Below, in pieces: positions 1 to 8,148 of a stretch of DNA of 64,000 nucleotides. The position numbers and the translations under genes are program-made. Position 1 is the stretch's first letter. Every line of letters begins with the position of its first letter. Source of the stretch: Cupriavidus sp. WGlv3 (lineage in GTDB: Bacteria > Pseudomonadota > Gammaproteobacteria > Burkholderiales > Burkholderiaceae); assembly GCF_023952475.1 (NCBI RefSeq), contig NZ_JALHRX010000007.1:186001-250000 (forward strand). The letters run 5' to 3'. The notes under the pieces are model-generated. The model saw only the letters and a list, made by a program, of their open reading frames with translations. It had not been told where the DNA came from and made no database searches.

Positions 1-162
1 GAGCTGAACAAGGCGCTGGCCGAGCCGGAAGTCCATGAGCGCCTGCTCAAGGGCGGTGAAGTGCCGACCGGCGGCACGCCGGCGCAGTTTGCCAAGGCCA
101 TCCGCGAAGAATCCGCGGAGAACGCCCGCATCGTCAAGGAAGCCGGCATCAAAGCCGACTGA
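1..162 (+). CDS. Bug-family tripartite tricarboxylate transporter receptor, C-terminal fragment
   Basis: The window opens inside a gene in frame 1 that ends with TGA at 160-162. The 53 visible residues (ending EAGIKAD) match the C-terminal helix region of periplasmic Bug/TctC substrate receptors, including the segment GGTPAQFAKAIREE, the usual place where these proteins carry a 'T(P)EEFA' helix start. Bug receptors bind small carboxylates for TTT-type transport. The ligand and the rest of the operon lie outside the window. A second, complete Bug gene occurs at 44522-45520. Family assignment is from the tail only, so moderately sure. Confidence 0.7.
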   Translation, partial: ELNKALAEPEVHERLLKGGEVPTGGTPAQFAKAIREESAENARIVKEAGIKAD

Positions 163-188
163 ATCACCAGCCGGGCGCCGGCGCCAAG

Positions 189-869
189 CTAGGCCGCATC
201 GAGCCGGCTCCCCAACCCGTACACCGATGACAGCCGCACACCGTTGTGCGGCCACAGCGCCAGCTTGGTGCGCACGCGCGACAAGTGGCTGTCCACGGTG
301 CGCGAGGCCGCGTCCATGTGATAGCGCCAGACCTGGTCGACCATGGTCTGGCGCAGCACCAGCGAACCCAGGTTGCGGAACAGCAGCACCGCCAGGTCGA
401 ATTCCTTCGGGGCCAGCAGCACCGGCTTGCCCTGCACCCACACCTGCCGCTCGGTGGTGGCAAAGCGGAACGGCCCGTGTTCCAGGTCGCAATCCGCGCT
501 CGCCGGCCGCGCGCGGCGCAGCAGCGCCAGCACGCGCGCGGCCAGTTCCGCAGTGCGCAGCGGCTTGGGCACGTAGCTGTCCGCGCCCTGCGCCAGGCAG
601 GCCGCGACAAAGCCTTCTTCGTTCGAGCCTCCGGTAAGCATCACCGGCATCTCGTTGCCCAGGGTGCGGCGCACCCACGCCAGCACTTCCAATGCCGGCA
701 GGCCCGGCGTATCGCAATCCAGCATCAGCAGGTCGAACGACCTGCCGCGCAGCGCGCCGATCAGCGCGCGCCCGCTGAGGTAGCGCGTGCACTGGTGGCC
801 GTTCAGGCGCAGGGTCTGTTCGATGCTGACGGCGAGGGTGGGGTCCGCCTGCAGCGCGGCGATCTTCAC
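189..869 (-). CDS. OmpR-type winged-helix response regulator
   Basis: About 226 residues: an N-terminal receiver domain (phosphoacceptor Asp in LLMLDCD, Thr in VMLTGG, Lys in VPKPLR) followed by a C-terminal winged-helix DNA-binding domain (APKEFDLAVLLFRN, then TVDSHLSRVRTKL as the recognition helix). Start is the GTG at 869, preceded by CAGGAG with 8-nt spacing; the longer in-frame ATG at 896 lacks a ribosome site. The acidic pocket has only one acidic residue (QADP instead of the usual pair), so phosphorylation may be altered. It is divergent from, and clearly paralogous to, the regulator at 1101-1829, sharing the stretch PKEFDLAVLLFR. Its target is unknown. Confidence 0.88.
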   Translation of the reverse strand: MKIAALQADPTLAVSIEQTLRLNGHQCTRYLSGRALIGALRGRSFDLLMLDCDTPGLPALEVLAWVRRTLGNEMPVMLTGGSNEEGFVAACLAQGADSYVPKPLRTAELAARVLALLRRARPASADCDLEHGPFRFATTERQVWVQGKPVLLAPKEFDLAVLLFRNLGSLVLRQTMVDQVWRYHMDAASRTVDSHLSRVRTKLALWPHNGVRLSSVYGLGSRLDAA

Positions 870-1100
870 GGACGTGGCTCCTGTGCGCGGACGCACCGCA
901 GTGCGCCGCCGGGATGGACACAGCTCGACAAACAGGTTGTGCGGGCACGGGTCGGCCCGCAGCGAAGCCCATGGTAGGAGCGGCCCGCTGAGGCGAGAAG
1001 TAAAAGATTGTTGAAAGGCGAGATTGAGCGCTTTCCTATTCGGGCGGGCCGCGACACCGGATTAAATGTCCCGCTGATGGCCAGCTACGTCGGAGGCAAC

Positions 1101-1829
1101 ATGGGAAAGAAAACGGCATCGCGCATTGCATCGCTCGAGGACGCGCCCGCGGATGCGGCGCTGATCCGCCAGGTCGTCGCCAGCGCGGGATACGAGTGCG
1201 TGACCTTCGGCGAAAGCCGGCGCCTGCTGCTGGCGCTGCGCGACGCCGGCTTCGACCTGCTGCTGCTGGACTGGCAGATGCCCGACCTGTCCGGGCGCGA
1301 GGTGCTGGCCTGGGTGCGCACCCACCTGGACCGGCGCATCCCGGTCATGTTCCTGAGCTGCCGCGATGCCGAGCACGATATCGTCAGCGCGCTGGCCGCC
1401 GGCGCCGATGACTACATGGTCAAGCCGATCCGTCCGGCCGAGTTGGCCGCACGCATAGACTGCCTGTTGCGACGCGCGTATCCGGCGCAGGCATCGCCGC
1501 ACGCGCCGCTGCGGCTGGGCGACTACGCCTTCGACTGCGCGCTGCGCCGGGTCACCTGCAACGGCCAGCCGATCGGCCTGACGCCCAAGGAGTTCGACCT
1601 CGCGGTGCTGCTGTTCCGCCATGAAGGCCGCATCGTCACGCGCGACCACATCACCGCCGCGGTCTGGGGCCGCGAGATCTCGCCGATGTCGCGCACCATC
1701 GATACCCACGTGTCGCGCGTGCGCAGCAAGCTTGGGCTGCAGGCCGAGCACGGCATGCGGCTGACCCCGGTCTATACGCACGGCTACCGGCTGGAGCGCC
1801 TGGCACACGCCGAGCGTGCCGCGGCATGA
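1101..1829 (+). CDS. OmpR-type winged-helix response regulator (paralogue of the divergent one)
   Basis: 242 residues. Receiver domain with an intact acidic pair (LEDAP), phosphoacceptor Asp in LLLLDWQMPD, Ser in VMFLS and Lys in MVKPIRP; C-terminal winged helix with TPKEFDLAVLLFRHEG and TIDTHVSRVRSKLG. Start ATG at 1101 follows GGAGG four bases upstream; in-frame starts at 1008 and 1077 lack a ribosome site. It overlaps the kinase-like gene downstream by ATGA, so the two are probably translated together. It shares a roughly 230-bp intergenic region with the divergent regulator at 189-869. The input signal and regulon cannot be read from the sequence. Confidence 0.9.
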   Translation: MGKKTASRIASLEDAPADAALIRQVVASAGYECVTFGESRRLLLALRDAGFDLLLLDWQMPDLSGREVLAWVRTHLDRRIPVMFLSCRDAEHDIVSALAAGADDYMVKPIRPAELAARIDCLLRRAYPAQASPHAPLRLGDYAFDCALRRVTCNGQPIGLTPKEFDLAVLLFRHEGRIVTRDHITAAVWGREISPMSRTIDTHVSRVRSKLGLQAEHGMRLTPVYTHGYRLERLAHAERAAA

Positions 1830-2587
1830 CGGCGCGCCCGCTGCGCCTTGCGCTGGTTGCCGCGGCGTTGTGCCTGGGCGGCAGCCGGCTGGCGCGACGC
1901 AGCCGCAGCGCTGCCGCGGTGCCGGCGCCGGCAAGCGGCTGCGACGCGCGCGACCCGGCCGCCGTGCACGACATGCTGCTGCATGTGCTGGGCCACGACC
2001 TGCGCCAACCCAATGCCTCGCTGCTGGCGTGGCTGGCGCTGCGCCAGACCCGCTCGCAGGCCGATGCGGCGCTGCTGGCGCAGGTGGGCGGCCATGCGCG
2101 CCGCTCGCTGCGCCATATCGATGACCTGAACCGGCTGCTGCGCGAAACCCGGCATGCCTACCGGATGCGGCGGATCGCCATGGAAACCCTGCTCGATGAA
2201 GCGCTGGACCGAGTCTGGACCGAAGCCGGCGAGGCCGGGATCCGGCTGGAACGCCCGGCCGGGCGCCTGCCACGCTTCGGCGGCGACGCGGCGATGCTGG
2301 CCGGCACGCTGGAATGGCTGCTGAGCAGCGCCATCGGCGCGGCGGCGCAGGGCACGGCCGTGCGCACCGCGTGCCGCGGCCATGCCGGTGGCGTGGCGCT
2401 GTCGATCGTGTTCCAGCCCGCCGACGACGCGGGCGCCGCGCAACTGGCCCGGCCCGGATCCGCGCTGCTGTGCGCGCAGCGCGTGGTGGCCCGCCACGGC
2501 GGCCTGCTGGTGCCGCTGCAGCCGATGCTGGGCGAAGGCGCGCAGGCCGGCTGGTACCTGTGGCTGCGGCGCCGGCCGCGCCCATGA
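1826..2587 (+). CDS. Degenerate sensor histidine kinase-like protein
   Basis: 253 residues starting at the ATG of the ATGA overlap with the upstream regulator. An N-terminal hydrophobic segment (about residues 7-20) could be a membrane anchor. An H-box-like sequence HDLRQP with preceding LLHVLG lies near residue 56, followed by a dimerisation-like helical region. The C-terminal half aligns by eye with an HATPase domain, but the N-box Asn is replaced (LEWLLSSAIG) and the glycine-rich lid is degraded (PGSALLCAQRVVARHGG). ATP binding therefore looks impaired. It may be a non-catalytic or phosphotransfer partner of the coupled response regulator. Family assignment is inference from these motifs; annotated elsewhere it could be simply 'hypothetical'. 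Confidence 0.65.
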   Translation: MTARPLRLALVAAALCLGGSRLARRSRSAAAVPAPASGCDARDPAAVHDMLLHVLGHDLRQPNASLLAWLALRQTRSQADAALLAQVGGHARRSLRHIDDLNRLLRETRHAYRMRRIAMETLLDEALDRVWTEAGEAGIRLERPAGRLPRFGGDAAMLAGTLEWLLSSAIGAAAQGTAVRTACRGHAGGVALSIVFQPADDAGAAQLARPGSALLCAQRVVARHGGLLVPLQPMLGEGAQAGWYLWLRRRPRP

Positions 2588-2612
2588 AAAAAGGCACCCG
2601 AAGGTGCCTTTT
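2587..2612. terminator. Bidirectional terminator between kinase-like gene and porin
   Basis: A-run, stem GGCACC (2593-2598), loop CGAA, stem GGTGCC (2603-2608), then TTTT. The flanking A and T runs make it usable on both strands, matching the convergent genes on either side. Confidence 0.85.
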
Positions 2613-2638
2613 GCCAGGAACTGCTGATCAGGTATCGA

Positions 2639-3718
2639 TCAGAAGATGTGGCGGATACCCAGGGCAGCGCCGGTCTGGTTGTTGCGGCCCGGCATTTCGG
2701 TGGTGGTGCCGCCCGAAACCTTGTTGAAGTCAACCGTGCCGTAAACCTGGGTGCGCTTCGACAGCGAGTACTCGGCCAGCAGCACGCCGGTGTAGCGACG
2801 GCCGTTGTTGTTGTTCACGCCGTTCTTGTTCTCGACGTAGTCGCCGTAGAACACGCCGGTCAGCGCCAGGGCCGGGGTGGCCTGGTAGGTCAGGCCGATG
2901 TAGCCGAGGGTGTCCTTGCGCGGGTTGCTGGCAGCGCCGGCTGCGACCACGCCCGGTGCCGGAGCGGCAGCCGAGTTGTTCAGGAAGCCGTTGTCGATGA
3001 CGCCGGTGCGGTCCTTGCCGCCGATGTAACCGACGAACAGCTTGGCCGGGCCAAAGGCGTACTTACCGGCAGCGCCCCACATTTGCTGCTTGTTGCCGTT
3101 GATATCGCGGATTTCCTGGTACACGCCGCCGATGCCGAACGGACCGAACGAGTAGGCGGCACGGGTGCCCCAGTACTGGTTCTGGCTCATGCTGCCCGGC
3201 TGCTCGCCGAAGCCGTAGCTGGCGCCGACGTCCAGGCCGCCGAACTTGCCGGCGTAGCTGACCACGTTGTTGTTGCGGAACTGGGTCAGGAAGAACGGCC
3301 AGGCGTTGTTGGTGTAGTTGCCGATGGTCAGCGGATCGTAGTCGCCGAAGAAATTAAAGCCTTCGGTGTACTGGCGGCCCAGCTTGATCGTGCCAAAGTC
3401 GCCCGACAGGCCGACGTACGCCTGACGGCCAAACAGGCTGTTGTTCTGGTTGGCGCGGCCGGTATCCGGGTCAAAGCCGCCTTCCAGCTGGAAGATCGCC
3501 TTCAGGTTGTTGCCCAGGGCTTCGCTGCCCTTCATGCCCCAGCGGCTGTTGGTGATGGCGCCGTTGGTCAGTTCCCACGAGTTGTCATTGTTGGCGTTCG
3601 CGTTCGTCTGGAAGCGGATGCTCTGGTCGACGATACCGTACAGGGTGACGGAGGTTTGGGCGAAAGCCGAACCTGCCAACAGGCTGCCGGCTGCGAGGAC
3701 GATGGCCGATTTCTTCAT
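2639..3718 (-). CDS. General outer-membrane porin (Burkholderiales OmpC-like, Gram-negative porin family)
   Basis: 359 residues. A clear Sec signal peptide (MKKSAIVLAAG...GSAFA, cut before QTSVTLYG) is followed by a 16-strand porin-type sequence with alternating hydrophobic residues and aromatic belts, and the typical C-terminal Phe (GIRHIF) recognised by the BAM machinery. The segments SRWGMKGSEALG and LFGRQAYVGLSG are characteristic of betaproteobacterial trimeric porins. Passive diffusion of small hydrophilic solutes across the outer membrane is expected. AGGAG precedes the ATG by 5 bases. The gene is transcribed alone, with a shared terminator downstream and about 330 bp of non-coding DNA upstream. 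Confidence 0.93.
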   Translation of the reverse strand: MKKSAIVLAAGSLLAGSAFAQTSVTLYGIVDQSIRFQTNANANNDNSWELTNGAITNSRWGMKGSEALGNNLKAIFQLEGGFDPDTGRANQNNSLFGRQAYVGLSGDFGTIKLGRQYTEGFNFFGDYDPLTIGNYTNNAWPFFLTQFRNNNVVSYAGKFGGLDVGASYGFGEQPGSMSQNQYWGTRAAYSFGPFGIGGVYQEIRDINGNKQQMWGAAGKYAFGPAKLFVGYIGGKDRTGVIDNGFLNNSAAAPAPGVVAAGAASNPRKDTLGYIGLTYQATPALALTGVFYGDYVENKNGVNNNNGRRYTGVLLAEYSLSKRTQVYGTVDFNKVSGGTTTEMPGRNNQTGAALGIRHIF

Positions 3719-4053
3719 GGTGCTCCTTTTCTGTCTTGTACTGTGCCCTTCGCCGGATCACGGCGGGGATAAGGTCTACGTTTCGTGTAAACGCCGCGAA
3801 AATTTAACAAAACGTAAGGAACAAGGACACAAAACTCCGTGGAGCCGCGCTTTCAAGCAGGAAATTGATGCAATTCCGTTGTCTGGCCGCTACAGAATTC
3901 TGCATTTGGGGGATAACGCAGCGCGGCGGAGAAGCCGTGAAGCCGCGCTGGCACGGCGGCGGGGCCTTGGAGCGACAGGGCGGGAAGGCGCAAGAAGGGG
4001 CGGGGCGGAGAGCCCCGCGGGGGCGTGGACCCGGGCGCTGCCGGGTCCCGTGC
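3719..4053. other. Non-coding gap between porin and minE
   Basis: 335 bp. The half next to the porin is AT-richer and must hold the porin promoter and leader, but I could not pick a convincing -35/-10 pair. The half next to minE is GC-rich and contains two hairpins downstream of minE (4012-4024 and 4027-4048). No ORF with a ribosome site was seen. Confidence 0.5.
4027..4048 (-). terminator. GC-rich hairpin downstream of minE
   Basis: Perfect 8-bp stem GGACCCGG / CCGGGTCC with a 6-nt loop starting 6 bp after the minE stop. There is no U-run, so it may stabilise the 3' end or act with Rho rather than terminate by itself. Confidence 0.4.
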
Positions 4054-4308
4054 TCAGTGCTGCGGGATCTCGATCTTGACCTCGAGCACCTCGAGGTTGT
4101 CCTGGCGTTCCAGGCTGACGCGCAGGTCCTGGTCGCCGATCTTGACGTACTTGGAGATCACCGCCACCAGCTCCCGCTGCAGCGCGGGCAGGTAGTCGGC
4201 GGGGGCGGAATGGCCGGTGCGCTCGTGCGCCAGGATGATCTGCAGCCGCTCCTTGGCGACCGACGCGGACTTCTTCTTCTCTCCCAGCAGGAAGGAAAGG
4301 ATCGACAT
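4054..4308 (-). CDS. minE: Cell division topological specificity factor MinE
   Basis: 84 residues. N-terminal amphipathic membrane-targeting segment ([14 protein letters not shown]) followed by the MinD-contact helix ([13 protein letters not shown]) and a C-terminal beta-rich dimerisation domain ending in KIEIPQH. MinE stimulates MinD ATPase and drives its pole-to-pole oscillation, confining MinC-mediated inhibition of FtsZ to the poles. It is the last gene of minC-minD-minE, starting 21 bp after minD. Length and motifs are standard for the family. Confidence 0.96.
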   Translation of the reverse strand: MSILSFLLGEKKKSASVAKERLQIILAHERTGHSAPADYLPALQRELVAVISKYVKIGDQDLRVSLERQDNLEVLEVKIEIPQH

Positions 4309-4329
4309 GGGGTGAGCCCTCCTTGACCG

Positions 4330-5145
4330 TTACTTGTTGCCGAAGATGCGCGAGAACAGCCCCGGCTTCTGGTAGTCGGTGAACCGCATCGGCTTGTCCT
4401 TGCCGAGGAAGCGGTCCACCACGTCGCTGTAGGCGTCAGACACGTCGCTGCCTTCCAGGTGGATGGCAGGCGTGCCCTGGTTGGAGGCGTGCAGCACCGC
4501 TTCCGATTCCGGCACCACGCCGATCAGCTTGATGCGCAGGATTTCCTGGATGTCGGTCAGCGACAGCATCTCGCCGCCATGCACGCGCTTGGGGTTGTAG
4601 CGGGTGATCAGCAGGTGTTCCTTGATCGGATCGCCGCCCTCGGTGGCGCGCTTGGTCTTGGACGCCAGGATGCCGAGGATGCGGTCCGAATCGCGCACCG
4701 ACGACACTTCCGGGTTGGTCACGATCAGCGCCTCGTCGGCGAAGTACATGGCCATCAGCGCGCCCGATTCGATGCCGGCGGGCGAGTCGCAGACGATGTA
4801 TTCGAAATCCATCTCGATCAGGCCGTCGATCACCTTCTCGACGCCCTCGCGCGTCAGCGCATCCTTGTCGCGCGTCTGCGACGCCGGCAGGATGAACAGG
4901 TTCTCGCACTTCTTGTCCTTGATCAGCGCCTGGCGCAGGTTGGCTTCGCCCTGCACCACGTTGATCAGGTCGTACACCACGCGGCGCTCGCAACCCATGA
5001 TCAGGTCGAGGTTGCGCAGGCCGACGTCGAAGTCGATCACGGCAGTCTTGTGGCCGCGCAGGGCCAGGCCGGCGGCAAAGCTGGCGCTGGTGGTGGTCTT
5101 GCCGACGCCTCCCTTGCCGGAGGTCACAACGATGATTTTTGCCAT
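4330..5145 (-). CDS. minD: Septum site-determining ATPase MinD
   Basis: 271 residues with the deviant Walker A motif GKGGVGKTT at residues 10-18, the Walker B-like segment VIDFDVGLRNLD, and SPAGIESGA. The C-terminus ends in an amphipathic membrane-targeting helix (GLFSRIFGNK). MinD binds ATP, dimerises on the membrane and recruits MinC. It lies between minC and minE on the minus strand, with 67 bp to minC and 21 bp to minE. Confidence 0.97.
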   Translation of the reverse strand: MAKIIVVTSGKGGVGKTTTSASFAAGLALRGHKTAVIDFDVGLRNLDLIMGCERRVVYDLINVVQGEANLRQALIKDKKCENLFILPASQTRDKDALTREGVEKVIDGLIEMDFEYIVCDSPAGIESGALMAMYFADEALIVTNPEVSSVRDSDRILGILASKTKRATEGGDPIKEHLLITRYNPKRVHGGEMLSLTDIQEILRIKLIGVVPESEAVLHASNQGTPAIHLEGSDVSDAYSDVVDRFLGKDKPMRFTDYQKPGLFSRIFGNK

Positions 5146-5212
5146 GGCTCTTTGGTCCAGTAATAAGTTGAAGCTTGCGCTCTCTGTGATCCGGTCTCGA
5201 TGAGCGCCGCGG

Positions 5213-6013
5213 CTACTTGAGCCGCACCGCTTCGAGGATCAGTTTTTCATCGGCCAGGCGCACCTGGGCGGTCTTGCCGTGCACATCGGCCGGAAGCGTC
5301 TGCTCCGCGGTCCGGTAGATGCCGGCGATGGAAATCAGTTCGGGCTCCATGCACGTGCTGAAGATGCGCGCGGCGGTGTTGCCCTTGACGCCCGCCAGCG
5401 CGCGGCCGCGCAGCGGGGCATAGATATGGATGTTGCCTTCGGCGATGACCTCGGCACCGTAGCTGACCACGTCCATGATGACCACGTCGCCATGCGCATA
5501 GATCTGCTGGCCGGAGCGCAGCGGCTTGTCGATCAGCAGGGTCTGGGTCTGCCGTACGGCGGCGGCCACGGCGGCGTCGGTGGCGGCCAGCGCCGCGGCG
5601 CGGGCGGCTTCCTCGCGCGCCGCCTGCTCGGCGGCGGCCTGTTCCGCGGCGGCAGCGGCCTTGGCTTCGGCGGCACGCTCGGTGGCGCCGCTGCGGCGGG
5701 CCTGGCTGTCGAGCAGCGGCAGGCCGAAGCGCTCGGCCCACTCGCGCTGGCCGGCACGGGCGACCACGCCGATGGCGCGGGCCTTGAGCGTGGCCAGCGT
5801 GTCGATCACGGTGCCGAGCGCGACTTCGCTGTCGTCGTCGAGCGCGCGCAGGTCCAGCGCGATCACGTCATTGGAGAAGAAGTCGGGGGTGGCTTCGAAG
5901 CGGGTGAGGAGGTCATCCCGCAGCGCAGCCATGTCGGCGGTCTGGAGGGCGAGAAGGAGGGCGTCGACGTTGCCACTGCGCAGCTCGAAGCGTGGCGATT
6001 TCTTCTGGGACAT
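5213..6013 (-). CDS. minC: Septum site-determining protein MinC
   Basis: 266 residues. The N-terminal FtsZ-inhibiting domain (from FELRSGNVDALLLAL) is joined by an Ala/Glu-rich linker (about residues 110-150, probably coiled-coil) to the C-terminal beta-helix that binds MinD (SGQQIYAHGDVVIM, GNIHIYAPLRGRALAG). The start chosen is the ATG at 6013, where MinC homology begins; no strong ribosome site is visible. An in-frame ATG at 6040 and a further upstream extension to 6184 exist but show no homology. First gene of minCDE. Confidence 0.93.
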   Translation of the reverse strand: MSQKKSPRFELRSGNVDALLLALQTADMAALRDDLLTRFEATPDFFSNDVIALDLRALDDDSEVALGTVIDTLATLKARAIGVVARAGQREWAERFGLPLLDSQARRSGATERAAEAKAAAAAEQAAAEQAAREEAARAAALAATDAAVAAAVRQTQTLLIDKPLRSGQQIYAHGDVVIMDVVSYGAEVIAEGNIHIYAPLRGRALAGVKGNTAARIFSTCMEPELISIAGIYRTAEQTLPADVHGKTAQVRLADEKLILEAVRLK

Positions 6014-6196
6014 AGCCGGGTGACCGTGGAAATGCCACATTCTAACGTTGTATCTGTCGCGAACTGTAACAATTGGATCGATATGTACCGGAGGTGGCGC
6101 GCGGGCTCCATGAGAGTGCCGGTGGCGCGGCGCAAGTGTGGCCGGCGCGGCTTGCGCCGCATCGGCACGCGGCGGCCGGGGCACCGTGCAAAGCCT

Positions 6197-6205
6197 TGTT
6201 ACGAT
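6197..6205 (+). promoter_or_regulatory. Extended -10 element for the corA-like gene
   Basis: TGTTACGAT matches the TGn-TAnnnT extended -10 form, about 27 bp upstream of the ATG. No good -35 is visible. It would give a leader of about 20 nt containing the GGAG ribosome site. Confidence 0.35.
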
Positions 6206-6231
6206 TGCGCCATCTGATCAGCGGAGTTTCC

Positions 6232-7203
6232 ATGGGCGCCATCGTCAATTGCGTGGCTTACCGGCAGGGCAAGCGGCTCGGCACGGTAGGCATGGAAGAA
6301 ATCCCGACGGTGCTGGCGGTGCCCGGCACCTTCGTCTGGCTGGGCCTGCACGAGCCCGAACTGGCGCTGCTGCGGCAGGCGCAGCAGGCCTTCGGGCTGC
6401 ACGACCTCGCGGTCGAAGACGCGACCAACGCGCACCAGCGCCCCAAGCTCGAGGCCTACGGCGATTCCGTGTTCGTGGTGCTCAATACCGCGCAGCTGGT
6501 GGAGGACGAAGTCGTGGTCGGCGAGACCCATCTGTTCGTCGGCCCCAACTACGTGGTCTCGGTCCGCCACGGCGCCAGCAGCACCTATGCGCCGGTGCGC
6601 GAGCGCTGCGAGCACGACCCGCACGGCCTGGCCAACGGGCCCGGCTATGTGCTGTACGCGCTGATGGACTTCGTCGTCGACCACTACCTGCCCATCGTCA
6701 CGCGCCTGGAGGACAACTTCGAGGCGCTCGAGCAGGGCATCTTCCGCGACGAGTTCGATCGCGCCGCGATCGAACGCCTGTACCAGGTCAAGCGCCAGGT
6801 GCTGCGCCTGCGCAACGCGGTCAGCCCGGTGGAGGACATGTGCGGCCAGCTGATCCGGCTGCACGAGGAACTGGTGCCGAAGGAACTGCGCGCCTATTTC
6901 CGCGATATCGCGGACCACGCCAGCCGGCAGGTGCGCACGCTCGACGTGGTGCGCGAAATGCTGACCACCGCGGTGCAGGTCAACCTGGCGCTGGTGACCG
7001 TCGGCCAGAACGAAGTGGTCAAGCGGCTCGCCGGCTGGGGCGCGATCCTGGCGATCCCGACGGTGGTGTTCAGCCTGTACGGCATGAACTTCGATTTCAT
7101 GCCCGAGCTGAAAATCCACTACGCGTACCCGGCCGTGATCGGCGTGACCGCGGTCGCCTGTGGCGCGCTGTGGCGGCGGCTGCACCGCGCCGGGTGGATC
7201 TGA
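6232..7203 (+). CDS. corA: CorA-family divalent cation (Mg2+/Co2+) transporter
   Basis: 323 residues. A large cytoplasmic N-terminal domain with long helices (HYLPIVTRLEDNFEALEQ, then QVKRQVLRLRNAV) precedes two C-terminal membrane segments. The CorA signature YGMNF is present near residue 283 at the end of the first membrane helix. The short charged tail after the second helix is typical. Members form homopentameric channels for Mg2+, some for Co2+, Ni2+ or Zn2+; the true ion cannot be told. Start ATG at 6232 follows GGAG by 6 bases; an upstream in-frame extension lacks homology. Confidence 0.93.
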   Translation: MGAIVNCVAYRQGKRLGTVGMEEIPTVLAVPGTFVWLGLHEPELALLRQAQQAFGLHDLAVEDATNAHQRPKLEAYGDSVFVVLNTAQLVEDEVVVGETHLFVGPNYVVSVRHGASSTYAPVRERCEHDPHGLANGPGYVLYALMDFVVDHYLPIVTRLEDNFEALEQGIFRDEFDRAAIERLYQVKRQVLRLRNAVSPVEDMCGQLIRLHEELVPKELRAYFRDIADHASRQVRTLDVVREMLTTAVQVNLALVTVGQNEVVKRLAGWGAILAIPTVVFSLYGMNFDFMPELKIHYAYPAVIGVTAVACGALWRRLHRAGWI

Positions 7204-7259
7204 ACGCAGTGCACAGTTATTGGTGCGACGAATGAGAGGGTGGGGATTAGGCCATCGTT

Positions 7260-7279
7260 GATTATTATCGCGGATAATC
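7260..7279. promoter_or_regulatory. Inverted repeat upstream of the Sel1 gene
   Basis: GATTAT (7260-7265) and ATAATC (7274-7279) form a perfect 6-bp inverted repeat with an 8-bp spacer. The right arm overlaps a -10-like GATAAT. It could be an operator, or simply promoter AT-richness. Confidence 0.3.
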
Positions 7280-7348
7280 TCGTCGCTACCGGGCGCCCCT
7301 GCAGACTCCTACACTGAAGCAAGGAAGGCGCCGCGCCCGGAGTCCGCC

Positions 7349-8050
7349 ATGTCGAAACACCGTTCCCCGCATGCCGCCGTGCTGGCCGGCATCCTCAGCG
7401 CATGGCTGTGCCTGCCGCCGGCTGGCGCGGCACCGCAGCCTACCATTCCCGCGCAGGCGCAGACCCGCGACGCTGTCGCCGCCTATGAGTCAGGCCGTTT
7501 CGACGATGCCTTGCAGGGTTTCTCCGGTGCCGCGCGCCAGGGTAACCGCCTCGCGCAATTCAACTACGCGATGATGCTGCTGCGCGGCGAAGGCACTGCC
7601 GCGCGGCCGCAGGAGGCGCTGGTGTGGCTGCGCAAGGCGGCCGACAACGGCATGACCCATGCGCAATACACCTGGGGCGACCTGTACGAGCGCGGCCAGC
7701 TGGTGCCGAAATCGCTGGAAGAGGCGAACCGCTGGTATGAGCGCGCGGCGCAGGGCGGCCACGTGCAGGCGCAGATGGAACTGGCGACGAACTACTTCAC
7801 CGGCCGCGGCGTGCCGCGCGACTACGCGCAGGCGTTTGCGTGGTACCAGCGCGCGGCGAGCGCGGGGAATGGCGGCGCGCAGTACATCGTCGGCAGCTTC
7901 TATGAGCGCGGCGAGCCCGGCGTGGTCGACCGGGACCTCGAGCAGGCGAAGATCTGGTACGCACGCTCCGCGGCGCACGGGGATCCGGGGGCGCTGGCGA
8001 AGCTGCGGTCGTTGCTGGAGGAGACGGTGAGGGGTAGGGCGGGGATGTGA
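7349..8050 (+). CDS. Secreted Sel1-like (TPR) repeat protein
   Basis: 233 residues. An N-terminal signal peptide (about residues 10-29, ending GAAPQ) is followed by four to five Sel1-type repeats with recurrent AxxxYxxG and A..W..KAA patterns (QFNYAMMLLRGEG, AQYTWGDLYERG, AQMELATNYFTGRG, AQYIVGSFYERG). Sel1 repeats form helical solenoids used for protein-protein contacts in the periplasm or in envelope signalling. The gene stands alone between corA and the convergent gatB. The binding partner is unknown. Confidence 0.88.
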   Translation: MSKHRSPHAAVLAGILSAWLCLPPAGAAPQPTIPAQAQTRDAVAAYESGRFDDALQGFSGAARQGNRLAQFNYAMMLLRGEGTAARPQEALVWLRKAADNGMTHAQYTWGDLYERGQLVPKSLEEANRWYERAAQGGHVQAQMELATNYFTGRGVPRDYAQAFAWYQRAASAGNGGAQYIVGSFYERGEPGVVDRDLEQAKIWYARSAAHGDPGALAKLRSLLEETVRGRAGM

Positions 8051-8093
8051 AGGGCGCGTCGGTGTACGCAACGTCTTGGTGGACTGTGGGCGT

Positions 8094-8124
8094 GCTCCCT
8101 CTCCCGCAGGCGGCAGAGGGGAGC
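8094..8124. terminator. Hairpin between convergent Sel1 gene and gatB
   Basis: GCTCCCTCT (8094-8102) pairs with AGAGGGGAGC (8115-8124) with one bulged G around a 12-nt loop. No U-run follows; a weak or Rho-assisted end for both genes. Confidence 0.4.
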
Positions 8125-8148
8125 AAACAGCCGGGCGAGTGACTGCGC

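Noticed and set aside
3780..3840. Porin promoter hexamers such as TTGTTA in the AT-rich upstream stretch
   Set aside because: Several partial matches were found but none with an acceptable partner at 16-18 bp, so no promoter was called.
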